NCBI GenBank assembly: GCA_016801845.1
Contig: CM028913.1
Span: 1-64,000 of the forward strand
Source of the DNA: Polydactylus sextarius
Lineage: Eukaryota; Chordata; Actinopteri; Polynemidae
DNA: 64,000 nucleotides
Direction of reading: 5' to 3'
Shown: positions 47,127 through 57,792 of the stretch, piece by piece
How positions within the stretch are numbered: position 1 is the stretch's first letter
Layout of the letters: each line of letters begins with the position of its first letter
Notes under the pieces: model-generated
Database searches by the model: none
Seen by the model: only the letters and a program-made list of their open reading frames with translations
Told to the model about the DNA's origin: nothing
Position numbers and translations under genes: made by a program

Positions 47127-47814
47127 CAGTGATTAAAGCTTTGTTCCACTGTGAAGCTACATGCTACATTTAGTGAATTTAGCATGAAAAACCACAGAAT
47201 ATTTTGAGAATCTAGTTTTTGTTTTTAGTTAGCTGTCTCATAATCTTCATATCACACACAAGTCTACTTGGTCTACTACTGGATAAATGCTACTGCTGGG
47301 TGATCGTTTTACTTCAGTGCTGATCTGTTTTATTATATATTATGTTTTATTATATATTAAGTATTATTATATGTAACTTGTATTAAATCTATGCATTCAG
47401 GGTTAATAATGAAGTATCTTTTTAAAGTTTTCCTCAATGTTTTCCATGTCTGTTCAAATTGGAACAGACATAAATGATCCTTTAAATGATTTTTTGATGA
47501 TTATGCCAATGATTATTTTTTGTACAGCTTATTCACATAAAAAACTCTATACCAAACTTTATATGAACTATACCAGTACTTGGACTTGATTCAGTTCAGG
47601 TTTTCTACTTGACACTGAACTGATTGAATGAACATTTTTTAAGGGATCAATCCAAGTAAAAGTAAAAAAGAGAGAAAAATGGACTATGGATGTCGACAAG
47701 AATGTCCTCCTCAGCAAACACAACAAAATCACACCATTCCATCCCAGAGAGTAACAGCTGACCTTGTACCTGCCAGTTGTAGCTATGGCTATGGCTATTT
47801 TAGTTTTAATGTGC

Positions 47815-48030
47815 CACTCTGCATTTGCAGGTAGCTGCAGTCAACATAGGTCTTGGCATTTGGGCATTTGATCTCAATTAGTCCAAATGGTGGACTCTCA
47901 GTTGGATCAAAGACAACACCATCTGGTGAGGATCCTAGCCAGGGAGCATCTGGGTATATCACGAAGCCACATGGCCAGTAGCTAACATTCTTAATCCTGG
48001 TGTACTCTTGGATGGCAACAGGCTCCAGTT
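47815..48030 (-). pseudogene. YqaJ-type exonuclease fragment (ISL2EU partner)
   Basis: Minus frame reads EPVAIQEYTRIKNVSYWPCG, FVIYPDAPWLGSSPDGVV, FGLIEIKCPNAKTYVDCSYL and QMQSGTLKLK. GSSPDG plus EIK are the PD-(D/E)xK nuclease residues of the YqaJ/lambda-exonuclease-like family, all retained. ISL2EU transposons encode exactly this pair, a DDE_Tnp_4 transposase and a YqaJ nuclease, here convergent with the transposase at 45.2-47.1 kb. The flanking parts of the domain are degraded. Confidence 0.7.
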
Positions 48031-48039
48031 AGTAATGTA

Positions 48040-48911
48040 ATACTCGGATTGAAGTGAGTGAGTGTCTACAGTTTTGCGCCGCTTGCTTGGAGTCAGTATG
48101 TTTCGTTTCTCTGCTGAGTTAGATGTAAGATGTTTGAACGGTGCCGTTTATTGATTTTATTGATTATATCAATCAAATGTAGTAGGACTCAAGTGACTCA
48201 GTTAAATAGATGTCTAGATTCATGACTCATGAGTGATTTTAGGGAGTTGGGTTAATGATTTGGATCCTGCATCTTTTTCCCACTACTAGCTCCAGTGCCA
48301 GCCCCCTCTTCATCGAATACATCTAACAGTCAGTAACACCTTTCTTAATCCTCCCTGCTAGGTACCCAGCAGAACTCTTCCCTCTGATGTGGCACACCTT
48401 GCAGAACCTAGAGGAAATGAGTCTCGGCTTCCTGACCTTGTGCCACTCTACACTGTCACTTTGGGCCCTCGTGGCCACCTATTTTCCTTGCTATCTCTAA
48501 GGTTACAGCAAGTGACATTAACTGGAGATTCTGCCGATGATTGCACACAAAGTGGCAAGTAGTTGGGTCCAGCCTATAGCAATCTAAGTGCAGAGGTGGT
48601 GAAGGTGGTGGACTAGTACCCAACTACTTGCTACAAGGTACTGATAAGAAATGGGACTACCATACTGCACCACTCCAAAAGCTGACTCAACAAGGGGAAT
48701 GTCCTTGTTTATATCCATGGTGATAATCAGTGGCACAATGTAGGCAGTGAAGTCCTTGTATGCCTCAGTGTTCTTTGCCCTCCTCTCTCTGTTCTTATAT
48801 ATTATATAAGTCATGTATATATTACGTCACTCAGTCAGTCTGTCACATTTTTACTAGTACAATGTACTCTTACACATTCTTAATCTTATCATTCCTCAAT
48901 TGTACTGCCAG

Positions 48912-48953
<42 letters not shown>

Positions 48954-49010
48954 AGAATGTATGAAGCATATAGATTCAGTACTGACATGTTTCAATGTAT
49001 GTGCGTATAT
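48040..49010. other. Spacer with (TG)n
   Basis: No gene recognised; possibly the degraded rest of the ISL2EU-like element. A (TG)n microsatellite sits at 48,917-48,950. Confidence 0.4.
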
Positions 49011-49016
49011 GTATGT

Positions 49017-50690
49017 CAGTTCAATTCAGCTCAGTTTTATTTATATAGTGCCAGATCATAAAAAAATTTATCTGAAGGCACTTTACATAAAGAAGCCCAA
49101 CATTTCCAAAATGAGCAAGCACTTGGCGAAAATGGAAAGGAAAAACTCCCTTTTGACAGGAATAAACCTCCAGCAGAACCAGGCTTAGAGTGGACATTCA
49201 TCTGCCTCGACCAGTTGGGATGAAATCAAAACAGAGTGTTGTTTCTGATGCAGCAATGATGTGAAGATGATGAAGGAACTCCGCTGACACCATCTTAGTT
49301 GTAGTCAAAAAGTTTATTACAAAAAGAACAGCATCGATACAAGCTTTCCGGACTGCTTGGAGAGGGACACAAAGCCAATATGGTACACCTCTCCCTAGTA
49401 AATGTAAATGCTCACTTATATAGTTTGGTCATGTGTATGACACTTAAGACAGAACATCTGTGTTATTATCTTAAAAGGGTGTATGATAAGTCAGAGGACG
49501 GCTAACATAAGGCTTGATGTATACAACATTCCTCTTGGGCTTTACCGCTATGTTTACATAAGAACAGTGTGCTTGAGAGTTCAGTGTCGTAAAGATGTCT
49601 CTACCATAAATTAAAGAGGCCCAGAACATTATGGACAAACATGATACACCACAAGAGAAAAGAGGACAAAAAACAGAGGAAAGGGAGGGGGGAAAAGGAA
49701 AGAGGGAGACCAAAAGAGACAGTAGAGACTACATATTATCATTACCATTACAATGGAAGTTTATATTGTGCTTCCTGATGATGTTTCCTAAGGGAAAATG
49801 TATAAGATAAAAAGGATTGGACCTAACACAGAACCCTGTGGAACTTCATGACTAACTGCAATATATGTGGAAGACTCATTCATGAACGAGTCTTCAAGGA
49901 GATTTCATAACAAACTGGAATCTGATAGATATGACTTAAACCAATATAGTGCAGTGGCTCAAATGCAGCACTAAGATCCAACAGGACAAGTATAGAGCCA
50001 AGTCCATTGTCTGAGGCCATAAGAAGTTTGTAGGTAACTTTCACTGATGCTGTTTCTGTACTATAATAAGTTCTAAACCCTGAGTGGAAATCATCAAACA
50101 GACAGTTCCCATGTAAGTCACAAAGTTGTGCAGGAACAACTTTCTCGATGATTCTGGACATAAACAGGAGATTTCATATAGGTCTTTAATTAGCTAGATC
50201 ACCTGGGTCTAGAGTGGGCTTTTTAAGTAATGATTTAATTACTGCAGCTTTAAAACCCTGTGGTATGTAGCCTTTTATTAGAGATAAATTGACCCAAGAT
50301 GGAGATTAAAGGTCAATTAAAGGTAGGACGTCTTTAAACAGCCTGGTTGGAACAGGGTCTAAGAGGGAAGTTATTGGTCTAGATGAAGTAACTGTTGTAG
50401 TCAGTTCAGAGAGATCTATGGGAGAAAAACCATCCAGATAAAAATCAACTATTTGTTTCATTGATGGAAACAATTTAATTTGTAAAAAAGTTCATGAAAT
50501 CATTACTGCTAAGATTTATTGGAATAGATGGCTCCACAGAACTTGATTTTCTGTCAGCCTGGCTACAGCGCTGAAAAGGAACCTGTGGTTGTTCTTGTTT
50601 TCTTTCATTAAAGAAGAATAGTAAAAGGCTCTGGCCTTTCTCTCTAAAATTTTATGACACTATTTTTCCAGGCTACATAAAATTCTTCTT
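49017..50690 (-). mobile_element. L2-like LINE, copy 2, deleted and interrupted
   Basis: Same family and orientation as the 36.9-39.4 kb LINE. The 3' UTR (49,020-49,236, GAGCAAGCACTTGGCG) is split by a solo LTR, resumes at 49,654, then jumps at about 49,750 into the RT (ATGGAAGTTTATATTGTGC), so part of ORF2 is deleted. The RT text around 49,880-50,161 (LLDLSAAFEP, then STETASVKVTYKLLMASDNG) is frameshifted. Ends near 50,690 at the same internal point as copy 1 (AGGCTACATAA), which suggests a shared truncation site or shared 5' end. Confidence 0.8.
49237..49653 (-). mobile_element. Solo LTR nested in the L2-like LINE
   Basis: 417 bp, TGTTG...CCACA on the plus strand (TGTGGTG...CAACA on the minus), flanked by AGAG at 49233-49236 and 49654-49657. 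The minus orientation is suggested by AATAAACTTTTTGAC, a poly(A)-signal-like sequence. No internal region is present. Family unknown. Confidence 0.75.
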
Positions 50691-50719
50691 GTTTGGTGGA
50701 ACACCACTTCCTCTCTAGA

Positions 50720-51090
50720 AGCATCAAGCTTCCCCAGTCACCCAGCCTCTCTTGAGGAGTTTGGTTCCAGAGCCAGAACTATGCGTGGGGGAGAACCCAG
50801 CTATATCAAGCCGGTATCTCTCCACCTCCTGCACAAGCCCCGGCTCCTTCACCACCAATGAGGTGACGCTCCATGACCCTAGAGTCAGTGTCTGTGACCG
50901 CCAAGCCCCCGCCCTCGACCGCTGCCCAATCCACACAGCACCAGACCTCCATGGTTCCGGGTGGTGAGCCCACCGGGATTAGGACCCATGTCCCTGTTTT
51001 AGGCTATGCCCAGCCGGGCCCCATGGGAAAAGACCCGGCCACCAGGCCACCCGGCCACCTGGAGCCAGGCCCTCCAGGCAAGGTACAGTT
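50720..51090 (-). mobile_element. Non-LTR element APE endonuclease N-terminus fragment
   Basis: Minus frame reads LGSWSVTSLVVKEPGLVQEV and RYRLDIAGFSPTHSSGSG, matching the WNVTSL--KEPELV-EVE-YRLDI-GL start of an apurinic-type endonuclease in a common fish LINE. It is GC-rich compared with its neighbours and ends before catalytic residues. Confidence 0.55.
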
Positions 51091-51199
51091 GGTCCTTGCT
51101 CTTGTCTTCAGCAGGGGTCTTTTGAACTGTTCTTAGTCTGACCCTTCACCTAGGACCACTTTGCCTTGGGAGACCCTACCAGGGGCTGAAGTACTAGGG

Positions 51200-53514
51200 C
51201 AGGGGTGGGCAATTAATTTTTATCAGGGGCTGCATGAGAAACCTGAATTGTGTCAGAGGGCCACCAACTTTCTTTCATTGTAAAATGCTCAAATTAAATA
51301 TTTTGAATAGCTGATACTGATAATCAGAAGAATATAGCACTCTGTAAATATTTATATTAGGTTATGTGAAATTGTGGTGTATTGGTTAAATAAGAAAAAC
51401 AATCATTGAACCAGTGCAATTTATTTTTAACTTGTTAATTTCCACAAACAATAACTTGTAATGTTCTCCACCTCATGTTACCTCTTCAGTGAGAATAATC
51501 CAGTCTGTTCTGGGCTTGAACAAGGGCATTGAAATCTGGCAGAATGTCTGAAGTGGCTATGCGAAGGACAGCTGAGAGGTGGTCATCAGTCATAGAGGAT
51601 CTATGTTTGGATTTGTTAAACTTCATAACTGAGAATGTCTGTTCACAATGATAGGTAGATCCAAAGAGGACTAGGATCCTCTGAGCATGCTTCCTCAGGT
51701 GTGGAAAGTTCTCCTCTTTGAGGGAGGAGTAAAAATCCAGCAGTGAGACTGACTTGAAGTGATCTGCCAGAAGTGTGTCAGACTGCAGATCTATGAGTTC
51801 CATCTGAACTTCACTTGGCGCATCATCCACACTGCAGTTGAAGGGAGAAGAGACCATGTGCATTTCACTCTCAAGAGTTTTGAAATCTTGAAATCGCCTT
51901 GAAAACTCTGCATGCAATGTTTCTAACATGGTTGAGTACTTTTGGAGGTGATCGCCTGATCTTTTGGCTTCCTTAAGTGTTGGCAAGTGGGTCAGAATGT
52001 TGTCCTTCACTTGGCTTGAGAGAAGCTGCAGTTTTCTCATAAAAGCCTTCACTGCACTGTACATCTCATGCACAAAAAGGCCCTTGCTCTGCAGTTTGAC
52101 ATTAAGTTCGTTCATTAGTGCAGTCACATCCACAGTGAATCCGAGGTCTGCCAACCAGTCTTCATCTGAAAGTTCTGAGACGTCATGACCTTTCTGAACA
52201 TAGAACTCCTGAATCTGGTCTCTCAGGTCCCAGACACTTTTCAGAATTTTGCCAAGGCTGAGCCACCTAACAGTGCAGTGATAGCTTATGTCACCATGTT
52301 CAGCCTCATTTTCCTCCAACAAAGCAACAAACTGTCTGTGATTTAAAGCTCTCGCTCTGATGAAGTTAACTATTTTAGTGACAGAATCAACAACATGTTT
52401 CATTTTTAACACTGTCTTACACAACACTTCCTGATGTATGATACAATGCAAAAATGTCAATTTCTGATCAGGGTTCATTTCTGTCACTTTATCCTGCATT
52501 CTCTTTAAAAGTCCAACATTTTTCCCGGTCAGATTTGGACAACCATCTGTTGTCACACCTGCAAGCTTGTCCCATTTCAGTCCTAACATGTCCATACATG
52601 CATTTACCTCTCTGAACAAGTCATTACCTGTGGTTGTCCCTTTTATTGACTGCATGGCTGCCAACTCCTCCGTGATTTGAAAGTCTGCGGTTATCCCACG
52701 TAAGAAGATGAGCAGCTGGGCGGTGTCACGTACATCGCAGCTCTCATCCAAAGCCAGAGAAAAAAAGTCAAAGTCGGCCGCTCTTTTCTTCAGCTGAAGC
52801 TCTAAATTTCCCGCGATGTCCTCAATCCGCCTCGTTACAGTGCGTCGGGAGAGTGAAACGTTCTCAAACGCGCCCTTTTTCTCTGGGCACATCAGCTCAG
52901 CAGAGTCCAATAAACACTCCTTAATAAACTCTCCGTCGGAAAATGCCTTACTTTTTCTGGCGATTTTATGAGAAATTACATAACTTGTCCTGATGGCTGC
53001 ATCTCTGGAAGTGTGAAGTTTAGTGAAAAATCCTTGTTGGGTTTGTAGTTTTGCAAGCAATGCATCAGACTCCCTTGCACGCTCTTCACCAGACAGGTTT
53101 CTGTATTTATCTTCATGCTTGGTCGTGTAGTGGCGATTCAAATTATATTCTTTAAACACAGCAACCTGTGTACCACAGACTAAGCACACTGCTTTACCTT
53201 TAATTTCTGTAAAGAAATATTTGGCAGTCCATGTCTTGTTGAAAATACGGCATTCGTTATCAACTTTTCTTTTCTTGGGGTGTGCCGACATCTTGAGGGT
53301 ACCCTGGCGAACAGTATCACCTTCACTCACTCAGGTGTATACGCGCGTGAAGGCGCTACGTCTACGACGTGTATATGTAGTCAAAATAAAATTTCAAAAT
53401 AAAAGTTAAAAAAAATTGTTTAATTTATGGTGTTTATGATTGGTCTTACGCGGGCCGGACAGGGACGTACAAAGGGCCGGATGTGGCCCGCGGGCCGTAA
53501 TTTGCCCAGGTCTG
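51200..53514 (-). mobile_element. Complete hAT-Charlie-type DNA transposon
   Basis: 2,315 bp with hAT-like terminal inverted repeats (CAGGGGTGGGCAATTAA at 51200; CAGACCTGGGCAAATTA read inward from 53514) and a perfect 8-bp target duplication TACTAGGG (51192-51199 and 53515-53522). It holds one uninterrupted transposase gene. Perfect TSD plus intact gene suggest a recent insertion. Confidence 0.93.
51486..53330 (-). CDS. hAT-Charlie transposase (ZBED/GTF2IRD2-like), intact 614 aa
   Basis: Single-exon frame from 53330 to 51486. A BED-type zinc finger near residues 45-75 has CLVCG and HYTTKH (C-x2-C ... H-x4-H). The RNase H-like core follows: LALDESCDVRDTAQL (first Asp) and GVTTDGCPNLTG (second Asp). 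The C-terminal hAT dimerisation region has GSTYHCEQTFSVMKFNKSKH with the catalytic-position Glu. The length fits Charlie-type transposases that gave rise to GTF2IRD2, ZBED5 and FAM200. The enzyme cuts the element from DNA and reinserts it with 8-bp duplications. An internal in-frame Met (residue 14, MSAHPKKRKV, NLS-like) is an alternative start. Confidence 0.93.
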   Translation of the reverse strand: MSEGDTVRQGTLKMSAHPKKRKVDNECRIFNKTWTAKYFFTEIKGKAVCLVCGTQVAVFKEYNLNRHYTTKHEDKYRNLSGEERARESDALLAKLQTQQGFFTKLHTSRDAAIRTSYVISHKIARKSKAFSDGEFIKECLLDSAELMCPEKKGAFENVSLSRRTVTRRIEDIAGNLELQLKKRAADFDFFSLALDESCDVRDTAQLLIFLRGITADFQITEELAAMQSIKGTTTGNDLFREVNACMDMLGLKWDKLAGVTTDGCPNLTGKNVGLLKRMQDKVTEMNPDQKLTFLHCIIHQEVLCKTVLKMKHVVDSVTKIVNFIRARALNHRQFVALLEENEAEHGDISYHCTVRWLSLGKILKSVWDLRDQIQEFYVQKGHDVSELSDEDWLADLGFTVDVTALMNELNVKLQSKGLFVHEMYSAVKAFMRKLQLLSSQVKDNILTHLPTLKEAKRSGDHLQKYSTMLETLHAEFSRRFQDFKTLESEMHMVSSPFNCSVDDAPSEVQMELIDLQSDTLLADHFKSVSLLDFYSSLKEENFPHLRKHAQRILVLFGSTYHCEQTFSVMKFNKSKHRSSMTDDHLSAVLRIATSDILPDFNALVQAQNRLDYSH

Positions 53515-53635
53515 TACTAGGGTATGCAAACCCCTCCATCAAGTCAAGGTGGTGGTTCCCAGGGTGGTAATTATGGAGATAATTATGTGTCTTTATGATA
53601 TAAGCAAGGGAAAAAATCCAAATAAAAAATACAGC

Positions 53636-53735
53636 TTTGAAAACAAAAATCAAGGTTTTGAATTTATAAGCCTACCAAAATTACTTATGTTCTGATTTTC
53701 TTTTGTCTTAAATCTGAAATTTCTGCTTGACAGTA
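53636..53735 (-). repeat. Dispersed repeat arm, inverted relative to 63.17-63.27 kb
   Basis: About 100 bp (AAATCAAGGTTTTGAATTTATA ... TCTGAAATTTCTGCTTG) recurs in reverse complement at about 63,168-63,272 with some differences. Confidence 0.6.
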
Positions 53736-53739
53736 TGGC

Positions 53740-55530
53740 TGGTGCCTGGCCCTCCTGCAACTCCACCCCCTGAAAGTCGTTTAAAATTCAGAAGCTGTAA
53801 GACCATAAGTTGTATTGTAATAATTTTTTATATAAATGTGTCCCTTTCTCAGTGATATGTAGAATGAATAATATCTATTTTGTGCAGAAAAGACAGTGCA
53901 CCAATTTACCTTATTTACTGGGCTTATACTAGAGACATTACCGACATACAGCTAGCTACCCAGAGAACTCCAGCACGTTTCAACTTAGATCTTGTTTTTT
54001 GAGGGCTTCAGCTATTTTGATTCAGTACAGAAATAATGAAAATCTGTTCAGTAAAGAGCAAGCTAAGCCTACTATAAAGTAAGAATTATAAAACATAGCT
54101 AGCAGGGCAATTTTTTTTTTTTTTTGTATAGCATCTGCTCTGGTAGCTGCGTTTTGTAAGTGCTTGCCATCTAGCTGAGCTAGTTCGCTCATTTCTGATG
54201 GAGCACATTTCAACTTAGATCTTGTTCTTTGAGGTCTTTAGCTACCAATATGGAAAGACACTGGAATGTTTTCCTATGTCTTTCACAGTCTATAATCTAC
54301 AGATCAGTGTGATGCACAAGAAGTGACAGAGGCTGCTTGGCATTTACTGCCTGTGCTGTCGAGAACTTTACCCAGTTATTGGCAGGGGCAGGCCCATGAG
54401 CATGTGCAGGCTGTGGCTCGACCCGTCATTCGACCCAACAGAAATGTCTAGGTAGGTAAAGAGATGTGCACCCCAGAAAAACGCTTTAATGTGATTCAAT
54501 TATAAATGTGGTAGATGGACTAAGAGACTTAATCCTGTTAAGTTTTATGTTACATTATGTGTTTCAAAAAAAAAAAATAAAATAAAATGCATGCATGCAT
54601 TAAGTGAATGTTTTGGCTATTTTGTCAGTGGAACTCCAGTCATTCACTTATTGAAAACCATTAATAATTCATTTGTTGATTATTCATTCATTCATTCATC
54701 AACACACAGGTCACTCATTTACACTAGTATATGGAGATGTGATAAAGTATAATTCAATCTTAAACTGCACAATTTGTGCTATGAATAACACTTGACATTT
54801 CACATAAAGGACTACAACCAGTCAAGCACTGATTCAGAGGTAAATTATATTCCTTGGTGTTGAAAAATTATTTGAGCTTCATAATTCTGACATACACAAT
54901 CAAGAACATGCTACACCTGTTTAAGGCATTAGGCCAGACATTCCTTTTGCTTTTGTGCATCCTAGAGGCATTTTATGGTAAAGAATAAATAAATAAATAA
55001 AAATTGGGACAATGACTTTTCAACATGAATCAGGTTTGGTGAGTTTGACTCGCCCTGCTCTTGAACAGAATTTTGATTAACAGTAACATAGGTCTCCTCA
55101 GCTTCAGTTTCATTTTCCTATTCTCCTGTAAGTTAGCTTTAGCTGGCATTCTCTATTTGCCGTCTATGTTGATTAACAGGGTTATGAGTTGAAACGTGCC
55201 AGATTTAGTTAAAATGCCTCTAGCCTTACACAGTAATAGACCTGTATTTAATCTAGAAAGAAGATATGATGCTTGTTGGAGAGACAGACAGATGTGGTAC
55301 ATCTGCCAATGAAAACTATCAGATAGTTAATCAGATAGTTTAAGATGTCTCCTTTCTCATATTTTTGGTATCGCCCTTATTAGAACACAAATAGCAATTT
55401 AATATGCCTGCTTAAAGGAAAATTAAGTTTGTTTCCCAAAATGATGTGACTGTGAGCAAAGGGCATAATTAAAGAAACAGGAAGAGTAATTGAAAGGTAG
55501 GCATAATATCAATCAATTGCTTGCAAGTTA
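53740..55530. other. AT-rich spacer, no gene
   Basis: A 35-40 bp direct repeat (TTTCAACTTAGATCTTG...) occurs at about 53,980 and 54,208. Simple tracts include ATGCATGCATGC near 54,590 and CATT repeats near 54,680. Nothing coding recognised. Confidence 0.45.
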
Positions 55531-55898
55531 ACTTCCATCCATCCATCCATTTTCTACCCCTTTATCCCGTACTCAGGGTCAGGTGGGGCTGGAGCTTTTC
55601 CCAGCTGCTTACAGCCAAAGGCAGAGTACACCCTGGACGGTCACCAGCTCATCACAGGGCCACATAGACACTTATAAACGAACAACCATTCACACTAGGG
55701 GCAATTTAGTATGCTCAATTCACCTATCCCCAATGTTTCATGTTTTTGGCAGTGGGAGGAAACTGATTCCCCCAAGAACAGCACAGGGAGAACATGCAAA
55801 CTCCACACAGAAAGACCCTGTGCCCGACCCAGGAGTTGAACCCACGACCTTCTTGCTGTGAGGCAACAGCGCTAAGCCCTGTGCCGCTGCGCTGCCCC
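55530..55898 (+). repeat. Common teleost interspersed repeat
   Basis: CCATCCATCCATCCATTTTCTACC start, CAGCTGCTTACAGCC, CATTCACACTAGGGGCAATT, GGGAGAACATGCAAACTCCA and a GCGCTAAGCCCTGTGCCGCT end. This text is abundant across ray-finned fish, usually as a LINE-derived or SINE-like repeat. The 92-aa frame through it is incidental. Confidence 0.7.
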
Positions 55899-55899
55899 A

Positions 55900-57060
55900 A
55901 GTTAACTTGTTAACTAGTGTTCTAAATAATTTTGATAACAGAGCTCTTTTCATAAGTTCTAGTTGTAATCTGAGCAATCAGTAGCAATCAGTATTTTGTT
56001 ATATGACAAAATAATCAAATTGGAATTGAACAATGCACTTAATTTAATAGTATTTCATTAGATTCATTAGAGTTCAATCTGATTATTCAAAGTGCATGAC
56101 ATCTTCTGATCAGAGTGAGTAAAATACTCACAGTCAGATTTGATAATTTGTTTGCATTTTACTGTACATACTAAAAATTATTTCTGTCTTTTTAGTGCTA
56201 GTGATGTCATCTAAACAATAATGGAGGAAGTTAACATGGACAAAGCCTTTGAGTTAATGGTGTTGTAGCAGAACATGGTGGAGGGGGGGGCCTAGTTCAG
56301 TGGCAGCACCAAAAAATATCTTCCCATCAACTATCTCAAAGTCACCTTTTTAGGTGAAGCAGGGGTAGATACTGGGCCACTCTGGAAGGAATGTCTCACA
56401 AGTATGTAAATAGTTTGACATTAACTAAAACAAGAAACTTGATGATGTCAATACTGATATACTATGGCAGCAATTCAATAATGTTAGTTAAAATAATGGT
56501 ACACCACCAATGATTGCTGACTTTTGCAGAAATTCTTAAGGTGAAATTTTCTGCATAATTCTATTCATGTCTAGAAATGGTGAAGGGAATTGAAAAAAGA
56601 TTTTTCTACGTGGTAGCACTCCTGCGTATTCCTTGTCAGATTTTGATAAAGGTCATTTCAGGTATGTGCCTTCACCTCTATTTCTGTGGGATCCGTTACA
56701 GACTGTGTAAAACGCTAATTAATATTGACAGTCATATGGAGATAGTCATACACTTAAGTGCATAAAGTATATTAAGACAAACATACACAGCCTATCTGCC
56801 CGAGTCTTTAACCTCATGCTGATAAAGCCAACTGAAGCACATGAAGATAGATGTCCCTCCCATTGATAGGGGACTACATGGAGAACATGGAGCTTATTTG
56901 TTAAACTGCAGCAAGACCTGCCAACAAGGGGCATGGTATTTCTGCCACAGTCACACTGTATCCCTCATCAGCAGCACCACCAGGCACATTGGGAAAATTG
57001 TTAGCATCCAGGATCTATAAGACATATAAAGACAGTAACTGACTGTATCAACAGCCCTTT
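55900..57060. other. AT-rich spacer, no gene
   Basis: No recognisable coding sequence; a short G-run lies at 56,281-56,290. Confidence 0.4.
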
Positions 57061-57061
57061 G

Positions 57062-57508
57062 TCATACTGTGTGCTGTACATGTTTAGAGGATACAATATG
57101 TACAACCACAAGGAACAGTGTACGTCCGTCTGGCGATGCATAACAACTGGACCATTTTTGAAATGAAACTCCATGAGCATCAGACAGGGAAGTTAGTGGA
57201 AGGTTTAGACTCAAGAGATCACTGAGGGAATTACTACTGACGTTCAACCTAGGTCTCCCCACATTTCCACTCCTCTCCACAACAGCTAGACTGTCAAACA
57301 ATGAAGTAACCCTGCCGTTCGAGAGGTAAGTCTTTGTATTTTCTATTACGTTTTGTAATGCACCCACTCCACAGGGACTGAGGGATCTCCATGTATGCCG
57401 CTGCTCTAAGAAACTGTGACTCCTGATAGCAAACATGGTGCAGATAGTCAAAATCAATGGGTTCTCTATTGATAACAGCTTCTTAAGAGTTGAATCAAGC
57501 AATTCCAT
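57062..57508 (-). pseudogene. Possible HTH/integrase-type transposon protein N-terminus
   Basis: Minus frame of 148 codons contains RSGNVGRPRLNVSSNSLSDL, LSLNLPLTSLSDAHGVS. The G-RPR ... L--L--LG-T---IA--LGVS layout is the helix-turn-helix found at the start of multicopy integrase-core (rve) transposon proteins in fish. The catalytic part is absent. Could be another HTH family. Confidence 0.35.
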
Positions 57509-57651
57509 GGGATCCTACATGAAAAATCATAAAAAGAAAATGAGGCAAGATCTAATGATTAAAAATGGTATTATGTGTTTCGATGTGTGTCAATATCAAC
57601 CCTTACAGTTGAGATGTCTGCATACCTGAGTGCCGCAAGGCTCCTTCTGCA

Positions 57652-57792
<141 letters not shown>

